From contig NZ_JAUYGD010000036.1 of NCBI RefSeq assembly GCF_030690725.1, positions 44,247 to 108,246 of the forward strand: a stretch of DNA of 64,000 nt, in the 5' to 3' direction. Positions 36,030 through 47,992 of the stretch are shown one piece after another. The first letter of the stretch is position 1, and every line of letters begins with the position of its first letter. The stretch comes from Pseudomonas sp. GTDB taxonomy: Bacteria > Pseudomonadota > Gammaproteobacteria > Pseudomonadales > Pseudomonadaceae. A program made the translations under genes and the position numbers. The notes beneath the pieces were generated by a model. The model made no database searches. It saw only the letters and a list, made by a program, of their open reading frames with translations, and was not told the DNA's origin.

Positions 36030-36302
36030 ATGGACGCCCCGTTGCGTTGTAACGAAGCACTGCTGATCGCCGATCGCGCCTTTCAACCTTTCCAGTGTGT
36101 CGCCTGGGCCCCGCAAGACGGCGGCAGCTGCGAACTCAGCCTGACGGTCATCGACCGCACCAGCACCCGTCTACTGGGCCGCACCCAGCTGTCGAGCAGC
36201 ATCTACAGCGACCCGATCCAGCTAGCCAACGTGCTGAACAAGTCCCGTGCCGAATTGAGCCAGCAGGGTTACGACCTGGCTCCCTGGAGCATGCCGGAGT
36301 AA
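36030..36302 (+). CDS. Conserved hypothetical protein
   Basis: The 90-residue soluble protein (MDAPLRCNEALLIADRAFQP...) has alternating hydrophobic strands and no signal peptide, cysteine motif or membrane segment. A GGAG ribosome binding site lies nine bases upstream of the ATG. Codon use is like that of neighbouring real genes. I do not recognise a family. It stands alone between the FMN-reductase relic and a miniature element. Confidence 0.65.
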   Translation: MDAPLRCNEALLIADRAFQPFQCVAWAPQDGGSCELSLTVIDRTSTRLLGRTQLSSSIYSDPIQLANVLNKSRAELSQQGYDLAPWSMPE

Positions 36303-36305
36303 TCC

Positions 36306-36401
36306 TCTGCGGTTGTGAAAATCTCGAGCGCCGTCGCGAGGCCGCCTCCCGGCGTTTGCAGCAGGGTGCGCAGTAGGCGAGCGTTTTTCACACCCTCTCA
36401 G
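36306..36401. mobile_element. Miniature fold-back element
   Basis: About 96 bp bounded by CGGTTGTGAAAAT on the left and TTTTTCACACCCTCTCAG on the right. The right end is the inverse of CTGAGAGGGTGTGAAAAA, the same 18-bp end (one variable base) found at norW (29872-29889) and metH (47091-47109). There is no coding content. It sits exactly where the downstream regulator gene has lost its 5' half. Confidence 0.6.
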
Positions 36402-36404
36402 GCC

Positions 36405-36423
36405 ATGTACCCGTTATCTGTTG
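36405..36423. repeat. 19-bp repeat, copy 1 (possible IS end)
   Basis: ATGTACCCGTTATCTGTTG occurs identically at 63594-63612. The shared GTTA-CTGTTG core resembles the end sequence beside the IS1595 transposase at the window's right edge, so this may be a solitary IS/MITE end. Confidence 0.45.
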
Positions 36424-37071
36424 TACATAGCCAATCCTCGCTGCCGAGATCACCGTGAAGCCGCGCACGAAGGTTGCCGGGCGACTACCCACTGGGCCGA
36501 TGCGGACAAACTGCGCCGGGATTATCCGGAGGTCGAGGTCCTCGCGGACTGCTTGCACACCTATGACCCGCAGGATCTGCACGGCAATGGCCATGTCTTC
36601 ACCTCGGCAGGAGTCACCGCGGGTATCGACCTGATCGAAGCCGACCTCGGCCGTGTCACCGCACTGGCGGTGGCGCGACGTCTGGTGATGTTCCTGCGCA
36701 GGCCGGGCGGGCAAGCCCAGTTCAGCGCCCTGCTCACGCCCGAGCCAAGCCGCGTGTCGCGTCTGGCCGCTTTACTGGAGTGGATTCCTGCGCACCTGAG
36801 TGCCGACCTGTCGCTGGAGGCGCTGGCCGCCCAGGCGCACATGACCCCACGCACGCTGTCGCGGGTGTTCGTTCAGGAACTGGGCATGGGGCCGGGCCGC
36901 TATGTCGAACGCATTCGCCTGGAAGCGGCACGCCATCTACTACAAGACGCTCAGGCCTCGATCGTTACGGTGGCGCGTTTGACCGGTTTCGCTCACCCGG
37001 AAAACCTGCGCCGCAGCTTCCACAAGCATCTGTCGGTCAGCCCCCAGGAATACGCCGAGCGCTTCGCCTGA
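36424..37071 (+). pseudogene. 5'-truncated GlxA-type AraC-family regulator
   Basis: The remaining frame encodes the second half of a DJ-1/PfpI-like ligand domain (GCRATTHWADADKLRRDYPEV... VFTSAGVTAGIDL) followed by an intact AraC helix-turn-helix pair (residues ~110-215, LSLEALAAQAHMTPRTLSRVF and ILTVARLTGF-like). GlxA-family regulators are about 320 residues, so roughly 100 N-terminal residues are missing. Upstream there is only element DNA and no ribosome binding site. The DNA-binding part could still be made if translated from an internal start. Confidence 0.75.
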
Positions 37072-37099
37072 AGCCCAACCCTCCAGACAGGAGTCAAGC

Positions 37100-37270
37100 A
37101 TGCTGCAACTGCGCTCCAACTGTGAATGCTGCAAGCGCGATCTGCCGACCGACTCGACTGAGGCGCTGATCTGTTCGTTCGAGTGCACCTTCTGCCGTGA
37201 CTGCAGCGACGAGTTCCTGCACGGCAGCTGCCCAAACTGTGGCGGTGAGCTGGTCAGACGGCCAAACTAG
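37100..37270 (+). CDS. DUF1272 small zinc-ribbon-like protein
   Basis: The 56-residue protein starts [19 protein letters not shown] and has eight cysteines in CxxC-like pairs ([19 protein letters not shown]), matching the DUF1272 family of presumed zinc-binding proteins. An AGGAG ribosome binding site lies seven bases before the ATG. It follows the truncated regulator by 28 bp and precedes the DUF1348 gene by 34 bp, all on the same strand. Function unknown. Confidence 0.85.
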   Translation: MLQLRSNCECCKRDLPTDSTEALICSFECTFCRDCSDEFLHGSCPNCGGELVRRPN

Positions 37271-37304
37271 AAGCTACCCGGCCCGACTCACCAAGGAGAA
37301 ACAC

Positions 37305-37784
37305 ATGACCGCTGAAAACTCCGTTCGCCCACCCCTGCCGCCTTTCACACGGGAAAGCGCCATCGAGAAGATCCGCCTGGCCGAGGACGGCTGGAACGGC
37401 CGCGACCCGGAACGGGTATCGCTGGCCTATACCCTGGATACCAAATGGCGCAACCGTGCCGAGTTCGCCTTCAATCGGCAAGAAGCCAAGGCGTTCCTCT
37501 CCCGCAAATGGGCCAAGGAACTCGACTACCGTTTGATCAAGGAGCTGTGGGCGTTCACCAACAACCGCATCGCCGTGCGTTACGCCTACGAGTGGCATGA
37601 CGACTCGGGGAACTGGTTTCGTTCCTACGGTAACGAGAACTGGGAATTCGATGAAAACGGGCTGATGGCCAACCGCTTTGCCTGCATCAACGACATGCCG
37701 ATCAAGGAATCCGAACGCAAGTTCCACTGGCCCCTGGGCCGTCGCCCCGACGACCACCCGGGCCTGTCGGAACTGGGCCTCTGA
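37305..37784 (+). CDS. DUF1348 (NTF2/SnoaL-like) protein
   Basis: The 159-residue product ([20 protein letters not shown]..., [40 protein letters not shown]) is a DUF1348 member of the nuclear-transport-factor-2 / SnoaL fold superfamily. The fold hosts small-molecule binding or enzymes; the activity is unknown. ATG 37305 follows an AAGGAG ribosome binding site; the longer open frame overlaps the DUF1272 gene in another phase. It probably forms one transcript with DUF1272 and, originally, the GlxA-type regulator. Confidence 0.88.
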   Translation: MTAENSVRPPLPPFTRESAIEKIRLAEDGWNGRDPERVSLAYTLDTKWRNRAEFAFNRQEAKAFLSRKWAKELDYRLIKELWAFTNNRIAVRYAYEWHDDSGNWFRSYGNENWEFDENGLMANRFACINDMPIKESERKFHWPLGRRPDDHPGLSELGL

Positions 37785-37985
37785 ACGGTTCCAGCAGCGC
37801 ATTGAACACGGATGTTCAACCTGCGCAGGCGGCGAAAATGGCAGGTCGAGAAAGCCGAAGACCGCCACGCGGAAGGCAGCGAAGGAGCCGAGCGACAGGC
37901 TGATCGACAACGGGTCGCCGGCCTTGGCGACGACGGCAGTCGCCTGGAGACTCGATAACTGACGGAGAAGCACTCGACGTCAGGT

Positions 37986-38969
37986 TCAGGTCGGTGGCGG
38001 CAGTGCCACCTGGTTGCTGTGGTAAACCTTGACTTGATTGCGCCCTGCCTCCTTGGCGGCATACAGAGCCTGGTCGGCCCGCTCGATCAACTGCTGATAG
38101 TCCTCGACAGGGTCGCTCAGATCAGCCACCCCCAGGCTGATGGTGAACGGGATACCTTGCCCCTCATAGGTGACCAGCAGGGATTCGATGCGCTGGCGCA
38201 GGCGTTCGGCAAACAGCATGGCACCGGCGCTGTCGACATCCGGCAGCAGGACCACGAACTCCTCGCCGCCATAGCGCCCGGCGTAATCGGTGTCGCGCAC
38301 CTGCTCGCGCATCACCTCGGCGACGGCCTGAATCACCTTGTCCCCGGCCGGGTGACCATAGCTGTCGTTGACCTTCTTGAAATGATCGATATCGAACATC
38401 ACCAGCGCGGCCATGCTCTGATAGCGCCGGTGCCGGGCAAACTCGTGCTGCAGGCACTCTTCCCAGTAGCCGCGGTTGTTCAAGCCGGTCAGGCGATCGG
38501 TGCGCGAGAGTTTTTGCAACTGCAGGTTCGCCGCCTGCAACTGCTGCTTGTTGACCGCCACACTGGTCACGTCGTAAATGATCAGGCAGATATGTTCGAT
38601 ACTGGTGTTGGTGGCCTGCAGCGGCAGAAAGGTGGTGTTCTGAAACATGAACTCTTCCTGCCCGGTGATCGGCTGGTAGTTCTTGAATTTCAACAGGTAG
38701 GGTCGCTGTTCCCAGATGGTGAAAGCCGGCGTACCCAGCGTCACCACGCCTTCGACCTTGTGGCGGAACCAGTTCTCCTCGATTTCGGGAAACAGGCTGA
38801 ACAATGACTGCTGGTGAACCTCATGGGGCTGCAGGCCCGAGCGGTTCTCCATGAAGGTATTCCAGACCTGTATGCGGTATTCGCGATCCAGCACCACGAC
38901 GCCGACATCGATGCTCTGCACCACGGCCAGCAGCCAGTGAAATTCGTTGAGATCCGGTTTTTCGTTCAT
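37986..38969 (-). CDS. PAS-GGDEF diguanylate cyclase
   Basis: The enzyme makes cyclic di-GMP from two GTP. The 327-residue cytoplasmic protein has an N-terminal PAS domain (~10-125, LAVVQSIDVGVVVLDREYRIQVWN), a short helical linker, and a GGDEF domain (~165-320). The active-site motif is GGEEF (near residue 240), with FDIDHFKKVNDSYGH as the metal/GTP-binding segment. No RxxD inhibitory site is evident five residues before GGEEF (DTDYAGRYGGEEF). It starts two bases after the response-regulator stop, so the two are co-transcribed and probably act together. Confidence 0.92.
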   Translation of the reverse strand: MNEKPDLNEFHWLLAVVQSIDVGVVVLDREYRIQVWNTFMENRSGLQPHEVHQQSLFSLFPEIEENWFRHKVEGVVTLGTPAFTIWEQRPYLLKFKNYQPITGQEEFMFQNTTFLPLQATNTSIEHICLIIYDVTSVAVNKQQLQAANLQLQKLSRTDRLTGLNNRGYWEECLQHEFARHRRYQSMAALVMFDIDHFKKVNDSYGHPAGDKVIQAVAEVMREQVRDTDYAGRYGGEEFVVLLPDVDSAGAMLFAERLRQRIESLLVTYEGQGIPFTISLGVADLSDPVEDYQQLIERADQALYAAKEAGRNQVKVYHSNQVALPPPT

Positions 38970-38971
38970 GT

Positions 38972-39970
38972 TCAGTTCATCAGGTAAGCAAGCTTGTTGG
39001 AAAGCAACGCCACCGAGTCTTCAGTGAACAGCAAAAGCAGGTCGAAATGGATATGGTGGCCTTCGATGCTGTAGCTGATTTCCACCGCCAGGGTGGTTTT
39101 CCAGCGCGGGCGGTTGAGCTTGATCAGCTCCTCGATGGAGGCGTGCTCGCCCAGCACTATGGGGTGGCTTTGGGAAAACTGCACATCTATCTGCCCGGCA
39201 ATGCCGTTCAGGCAGGCGCCAATCAAGACGGTGGACAGATCCAGGAGCATTTCTATTTCGGAATAGTCGGAAGAAAAACCACTCATCAAGCGGGCCATGT
39301 CGCCCACTTCCGAGTCATGGAAGATCAGCAGCGCCTCGCCGGCGATTCCGCTGCCGATAAACCCCTGGCAGACGGCGGTAAGCCCGTCACCACGCTGGGC
39401 ATCGGCCAGGGCCATGTGCAGCTCGCCGACCTCGAACAGGCTGACATTAGGCACCGGCAATTGCACGAACACGCCTAGCAACCTGGCCAGCAAGGCCGCA
39501 GCGCGGCCCATGGCGACGTTGACCACCTCACGGAAGGCATCGAAAAAGCTGATAACGGATTGATCACCGAGCGCGCACACGGCCAGTTCACTCGCACTGT
39601 TAGAGAACAACCCCAGGCGATTGAGGGTTTGTCGGAGCAGATCCGGGTCAGCCGGCTTTTGCACGAAGGCCAGCGCCCCAAGCGCCATGACCCGCTGCAA
39701 CGCCTGCTCCTGAACATCGCCAGACACCACAATGACCTTGCAGGACAGACCTTCACTCTGCAGGGCAGTCAGTACCTGATAGCCGTCCATCTCGGGCATG
39801 GTCAGGTCGAGCAGCATCACATCGGTCTGCCCCCGCCGCAGAACCTCCATGGCCTCCATGCCGTTGGCAGCCTGCACGATGGCGACAGGCCAGTCGACAG
39901 GCAGCGCACGCAGCAATTGCTTGCGCGCCATGCTGGAGTCGTCACAAATGAGCAGATTACTGACGGTCAT
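38972..39970 (-). CDS. Response regulator with CheC-like phosphatase domain
   Basis: The 332-residue protein joins a receiver domain (~1-120; acidic pair D10/D11, phospho-acceptor D55 in MLLDLTMPEMDG, conserved lysine in FVQKPAD) to a CheC/CheX-like domain (~135-330). The CheC active-site ExxN is visible as EVVN in AFREVVNVAMGRAA. The second motif region lacks the acidic residue (GACLNGIAGQ). ATG 39970 is preferred because of spacing from AAAG; GTG 39979 and ATG 39976 are alternatives. It precedes the diguanylate cyclase and may control it or dephosphorylate a partner regulator. Confidence 0.85.
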   Translation of the reverse strand: MTVSNLLICDDSSMARKQLLRALPVDWPVAIVQAANGMEAMEVLRRGQTDVMLLDLTMPEMDGYQVLTALQSEGLSCKVIVVSGDVQEQALQRVMALGALAFVQKPADPDLLRQTLNRLGLFSNSASELAVCALGDQSVISFFDAFREVVNVAMGRAAALLARLLGVFVQLPVPNVSLFEVGELHMALADAQRGDGLTAVCQGFIGSGIAGEALLIFHDSEVGDMARLMSGFSSDYSEIEMLLDLSTVLIGACLNGIAGQIDVQFSQSHPIVLGEHASIEELIKLNRPRWKTTLAVEISYSIEGHHIHFDLLLLFTEDSVALLSNKLAYLMN

Positions 39971-40104
39971 ACGCATCACTTTCTTATAGTTGTCTGCCTG
40001 CCGGATCCCGACAGATCAGCTGTATCTGGTTTCAACGGGTTAGCACCTCGCCTTGATGATAGACAGCAGTTTTACGGCAAAACACCAACCGATGGTTGAA
40101 AGAT

Positions 40105-40137
40105 AAAAACAAAAAAAGGTGGCCATTGGGCCACCTC
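40105..40137 (-). terminator. Rho-independent terminator of nfuA
   Basis: On the minus strand, an 8-bp stem AGGTGGCC / GGCCACCT with a four-base loop is followed by a run of T. It begins 25 bases after the nfuA stop. Confidence 0.88.
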
Positions 40138-40162
40138 GTACAGAATCTATTGAACCCGCGCC

Positions 40163-40747
40163 TCAGTAGTAGGCATTTTCCTTGTTGCTGTGGTCGGTCA
40201 CGTCGCGCACGCCTTTGAGTTCCGGGATCCGCTCAAGCAGGGTTTTCTCGATGCCTTCCTTGAGGGTCACATCGGCCTGACCACAACCCTGGCAGCCACC
40301 ACCAAACTTCAATACTGCGATGCCGTCTTCGACTACCTCGATCAGGCTCACCTCGCCGCCATGGCTGGCCAGCCCCGGATTGATCTCGGTTTGCAGGTAG
40401 TAATTGATGCGCTCATTGATCGAGCTGTCTTCGTTGACCATCGGCACCTTGGCATTGGGCGCCTTGATCGTCAGCTGGCCGCCCATGCGGTCGGTCGCGT
40501 AATCGACCACGGCATCTTCCAGAAAAGGTTCGCTGACCGCATCGATCCAGGCAGTGAAGCTGGCCAGGCCAATCGCGGTATCCTCCGGCTTCTCCTCGCC
40601 CGGCTTGCAGTAGGCGATACAGGTTTCGGCGTATTGGCTGCCCGGCTGGGTGATGAAGACACGGATGCCGATGCCCGTGGTGTTCTGCTTGCTCAGCAAA
40701 TCAGCCAGATAATCGTGGGCAGCGTCGGTAATGGTAATGGTGCTCAT
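40163..40747 (-). CDS. nfuA: Fe-S biogenesis protein NfuA
   Basis: NfuA carries a [4Fe-4S] cluster at its dimer interface and delivers it to target enzymes, notably under oxidative or iron stress. The 194-residue protein has a degenerate A-type domain (~1-95) and a C-terminal Nfu domain (~105-185) with the cluster-binding CxxC in [19 protein letters not shown] (near residue 149). The start at 40747 ([14 protein letters not shown]) is chosen over a longer frame because it agrees with the family. A terminator follows. Confidence 0.96.
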   Translation of the reverse strand: MSTITITDAAHDYLADLLSKQNTTGIGIRVFITQPGSQYAETCIAYCKPGEEKPEDTAIGLASFTAWIDAVSEPFLEDAVVDYATDRMGGQLTIKAPNAKVPMVNEDSSINERINYYLQTEINPGLASHGGEVSLIEVVEDGIAVLKFGGGCQGCGQADVTLKEGIEKTLLERIPELKGVRDVTDHSNKENAYY

Positions 40748-40907
40748 GGCAACTCCTCGCAAACATGCACGCAGTGTACGCCAACCGCCGGGCTTCGATA
40801 AAGCTTGAGTGTTTACCTCGGAATAGTTTTACCACGACATGTGCGACATCAGCTAAGCCACAGCCAGACAGACGAGCCGGCAAACAGATAATGCCAGGCG
40901 CTGACCC

Positions 40908-43187
40908 TTACAGGTTTTCATAGCGGTTCATATCCAGCACGCCGGCCTCGATCGGTTCGGTTTCGCGGATATACGCCGATAAGTCATGGAAATAGCGCCA
41001 GAACTCGGGATGGCTGCGACGAATGCCCCAGCGCTCGACAATCCTGCCGAACGCCTGGCCATCACGCGCCGATTCCAGGCTGCGCACGAACTCCGGAACC
41101 TCCTGCGCCGCGAGGCTGAACATGAAATTCGGGTAACTGGTCAGCACTCCCGGGTAAACGGTCAGGGTATCCAGCGCCGGCTGATAACGCAGTTCCTCGC
41201 CATACATGAAGGCCACGTTGCTGTGCGCGCGGTTGCGCAGCAGGCTATAGACCTCGCGCTTGCCATCGGTCAGTTCGACGTGCAGCAGGGTCGCTTCCGG
41301 CAGTTGGTGAATGACCTTGAGCCCGCCAGCCGGCTTGCCGATCAGACGACTCAGCGCCTGCTCGGCTGCTTGCAGCTCGGCCGGCAGCCCGGCGCGATGG
41401 CAGTGCACGCCGCGGCAACGGCTGATCGGGTCAGGCCGCGCATTGAGGCTGCCATAGCGGCTCAAGAGGGCCTCGGCAAAACCGCGCTTGGGATCTTTTG
41501 CCGGCAACTGCAGGGCAGTCCGAGTCTCGGTGTCGATGCGCTGGTAGTCCAGCCACAGCTTCAGCTGACCACTGTACTGATACCAGTCATCGAGGATCGC
41601 CTGACGCGAGTCAGCCGGCATCAAGCGCAGGAAGTTCTGCTCGGCGCCGTTACGGATCAAGTCGAAATACAAGCGCGTCTGCGCCTGATGCGACAGGTTG
41701 CCGAACACATCGAAGTTGACCACCAGCTGGTAATAGGCCCGTTCCAGCAGTGGATAGTCCATCCACCAGAGGGTCTGCGGGATCTCGCCGATCAGACCCT
41801 TGCGCACCGAGGCGCTGTCATGCTGGCGGAAGATGCTCAACAGCGCATTGTCGTTGCCGGCCCAGATATGCGCCCAGCTGGGTGCGGGGGCAGCGGCGTA
41901 GCTGGCCATGCGCAAGGCCTCGTACTCATTGCGCCGGTTGCGGTAAGTTCGCCACAGACCGAGCAGATTGCCGATATCGTCGAACTGACCGGGCATGGCC
42001 AGCAGCGGTGTCGCCTCGGCGCGGTAGTTGGCATCGACCATATACAGGTCGTGCCGCGGGTCCTGGAACACCACCCAGAAGTTGTCACGGATCACGTCGG
42101 TGGCAATCTGGCCGCGGCACACCGGGCCACGGATAAAGGTGCGCACGAAGTATTCGGCGTTATCCAGCATGAACTGGTAGCGCGCCTGCGGCGGAATCGC
42201 CGCGAAGGTCTCGAACGGATTGGCGCGGCGCTGGGCGCCATAGCCGGGCAGCGCCTCCACCTGCCAATCCTCGGCAAAGAACAACTGTTTGACGCGCGCC
42301 AGCTTGTTCGCACTGAGCGGGTAGGTCATGTGGGTCTTGTGCACGATCACGCCCTGGACCGGCGTCAAACGATAATAGAAGGGGCCGCCGGGATCTTCAT
42401 TGGGACGGCGCGTGGCGATCGGGTCGACCGGCTGGCCGGTCGGGGTGCGCGAACGCAGCAGCTGGAAGAAATGCCCGGGGTCGCCGCCGTTGAAATACAG
42501 GTGTGCGAGGTACAGGTGCTCGTACAGCCAGCGCGAGACCAGGCTCTCACGCGCACCCGGGGCATTGAGAAAACGCTCCCAGGTCTCGACCTGCACCGCC
42601 TCGGCCTTACTCGCCTCGAGCGCGTGACGGTCGACGGGCGCGCCCTGCTGCAGCCAGCGCTGCAGGGTCTGATAATCCTCCTCGCTCAGGCCGGTAACCG
42701 CGAAGGGCATGCCGGCCTGTGGATTTTCCCTGGCGAAACCGGCGAACTGATCGGGCCGCGGACACTGATTGTCGCGTTTGATGCCGATATCCAGCCCGGC
42801 CGGCAGCTTGACGTTGGCCTCGAGCGTTTTGCTGTGGCCCAGTTCGAGCATGCGGGTCAGCAGCGTCGCCTGGCTGCCCTGCTGCTCCAGCACCGAAAAG
42901 AAATCCTTGCGCCGCCAGGCCGCGCTGCCGTGCGCATCGAGAAACAGGCGGGTGGTGTCCTGCGCCTTGAGGCGCTTGCCATCGTATACCGGCAGCTTGT
43001 GTGCCCCGCGCTCGAGGCCTTCGGCGCTGCCCAGATTGAGCTGGCAGGGCGCGTCGTAGCAGGCATGGCAGGCCACGCAATACTGGGTGAAGAGCGGTTG
43101 AATATCGCGACTGTAGGAAATCGGCTCGGCCGCCAGCAGCGCACTGATAAACCACAAGCAAGCACCGAGCATTGCGCAATAAGGCAT
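40908..43187 (-). CDS. cti: Fatty acid cis/trans isomerase Cti
   Basis: Cti is a periplasmic cytochrome-c-type enzyme of Pseudomonas and Vibrio that converts cis- to trans-unsaturated phospholipid acyl chains, stiffening membranes under solvent or heat stress. The 759-residue product has a signal peptide (~1-20), the haem c motif C37-VA-C40-H41, and long conserved stretches such as LTPVQGVIVHKTHMTYPLS. The length matches known Cti (~760). It is divergent from metH with a 190-bp gap. Cti is usually constitutive, with activity governed by substrate access. Confidence 0.95.
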   Translation of the reverse strand: MPYCAMLGACLWFISALLAAEPISYSRDIQPLFTQYCVACHACYDAPCQLNLGSAEGLERGAHKLPVYDGKRLKAQDTTRLFLDAHGSAAWRRKDFFSVLEQQGSQATLLTRMLELGHSKTLEANVKLPAGLDIGIKRDNQCPRPDQFAGFARENPQAGMPFAVTGLSEEDYQTLQRWLQQGAPVDRHALEASKAEAVQVETWERFLNAPGARESLVSRWLYEHLYLAHLYFNGGDPGHFFQLLRSRTPTGQPVDPIATRRPNEDPGGPFYYRLTPVQGVIVHKTHMTYPLSANKLARVKQLFFAEDWQVEALPGYGAQRRANPFETFAAIPPQARYQFMLDNAEYFVRTFIRGPVCRGQIATDVIRDNFWVVFQDPRHDLYMVDANYRAEATPLLAMPGQFDDIGNLLGLWRTYRNRRNEYEALRMASYAAAPAPSWAHIWAGNDNALLSIFRQHDSASVRKGLIGEIPQTLWWMDYPLLERAYYQLVVNFDVFGNLSHQAQTRLYFDLIRNGAEQNFLRLMPADSRQAILDDWYQYSGQLKLWLDYQRIDTETRTALQLPAKDPKRGFAEALLSRYGSLNARPDPISRCRGVHCHRAGLPAELQAAEQALSRLIGKPAGGLKVIHQLPEATLLHVELTDGKREVYSLLRNRAHSNVAFMYGEELRYQPALDTLTVYPGVLTSYPNFMFSLAAQEVPEFVRSLESARDGQAFGRIVERWGIRRSHPEFWRYFHDLSAYIRETEPIEAGVLDMNRYENL

Positions 43188-43377
43188 CTACCTATTCCCT
43201 GAGTGAGCGTATTAGCAGGACGTTTAAATCGGTGAGTTCAGCTGTCGAGCAGAGCGCATAGCTTAGCGCGCCAACATGAGAATAATTCATGCAAAAGACC
43301 GGAGCACTGCAAAAGCGCGCAGCTTTGTTATCATTGCTCACCCCCATTGTGTCAGCTTTGCTCAGGTAGTTCCGCCC

Positions 43378-47090
<3,713 letters not shown>

Positions 47091-47094
<4 letters not shown>

Positions 47095-47109
47095 GAGGCT
47101 GTGAAAAAA
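47091..47109. repeat. Solitary end of the CTGAGAGG-type element at the metH stop
   Basis: CTGAGAGGCTGTGAAAAA overlaps the metH stop codon and matches the norW-side element end except at one base. The following 47110-47250, read on the minus strand, encodes GLLPYAQVAARMQHSLREQS and a stop just before the end sequence. This could be the tail of a transposase from the parent element. No opposite end was found. Confidence 0.45.
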
Positions 47110-47388
47110 CTCTCACCTACCCAGTGCCAGCAGGTAATGTCGCAGGGCGCGGCGCGTGGACTGCTCGCGCAGGCTGTGCTGCATCCGCGCGGCAACCTGG
47201 GCATAGGGCAGCAGCCCCCCTGCGCTGATCGGTCGGACGGTGCTCCGCGTCGGCCGCGAAGCTTGCTGGTAACCGTTGCGGCGGGTATCGCTGCGCTCCA
47301 CACCATCCCGCGAATCACGGTTCGACGCAGCCTGGAGTGACCATCGGCTCTTGTAGGCCGTGGCCTCCTGACGTGCCAAGCGACTGAC

Positions 47389-47829
47389 TCACCAGTGGAT
47401 ATAGAACATGCCCTTGGCCAGCAGGACGATGCCCAGCATCTGCGCCAGCACGGCCCAGTGCAGCTTGCGGTAGAGGCTCGGGGTCATGCGTCCGGAGCGC
47501 AGCAGCATGGCGACCAGGCCGAAGCTGAAGAACAGGCTGACGGCCAGCACGACTTTCAGGCTGAGCAAGGTGGCGAAACTGCTGGAGAAGGGATCGGCCA
47601 GCGCTTGGCGGTGCTGCCAGGCCAGGCCGAAGCCGGCGCCGTAGACCAGCAGCACCACCCAGTGCAGCACCGTGCGGGTGCGCCGGCCGAGCGCCTGCTC
47701 CAGCTCGGTCAGCGAGCCAGGAGCGAGCTGCGGCTTGACCTTGGCGAGAATGATCACCTCGAAGAACAGCGTGCCGATAAAGGCAATCGCCGCCAATAGG
47801 TGCACGACATGCAGCAGTGAATAACTCAT
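47389..47829 (-). CDS. CopD-like integral membrane protein
   Basis: The 146-residue protein has four predicted transmembrane helices. It begins MSYSLLHVVHLLAAIAFIGT, with histidines in the first helix reminiscent of CopD/HemJ-like proteins that bind haem or copper. A GAAAGGAT ribosome binding site supports the start at 47829 over the longer frame. It lies just downstream of hemN on the same strand, a neighbourhood also present in P. aeruginosa next to hemN and anr. A haem-linked role is a guess from context only. Confidence 0.75.
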   Translation of the reverse strand: MSYSLLHVVHLLAAIAFIGTLFFEVIILAKVKPQLAPGSLTELEQALGRRTRTVLHWVVLLVYGAGFGLAWQHRQALADPFSSSFATLLSLKVVLAVSLFFSFGLVAMLLRSGRMTPSLYRKLHWAVLAQMLGIVLLAKGMFYIHW

Positions 47830-47879
47830 AACGAGATCCTTTCTGGTGAGCCGTCTCAGTGAACCACCTCGAAATGATC

Positions 47880-47950
47880 GTAGGAGCCAGGGGACGCCCA
47901 GCTTGCTGGCGATCTGATGGTCCAAAAATCGCTAGCAAGCTAGCGCCTAC
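47880..47950. repeat. REP-like palindromic element
   Basis: Outer arms GTAGGAGC...GCGCCTAC and inner arms AGCTTGCTGGCGAT / ATCGCTAGCAAGCT make an imperfect hairpin between the CopD-like gene and hemN. Confidence 0.7.
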
Positions 47951-47992
47951 AAATACCAGTGGGTCAGGCCGGAAACGATGGGTTGGCAGGCG

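Noticed and set aside
37785..37985. Minus-strand hydrophobic frame (SLQATAVVAKAGDPLSISLS...) as a gene
   Set aside because: It looks like a transporter fragment, but has no start and no complete domain; too little to annotate.
40986..43202. 738-codon open frame antisense to cti
   Set aside because: It is antisense to a recognised cytochrome-type isomerase, with no domain and no initiation signal.
43202..43377. Possible cobalamin or SAM riboswitch before metH
   Set aside because: The leader is too short and lacks a B12-box-like or SAM-box-like sequence.
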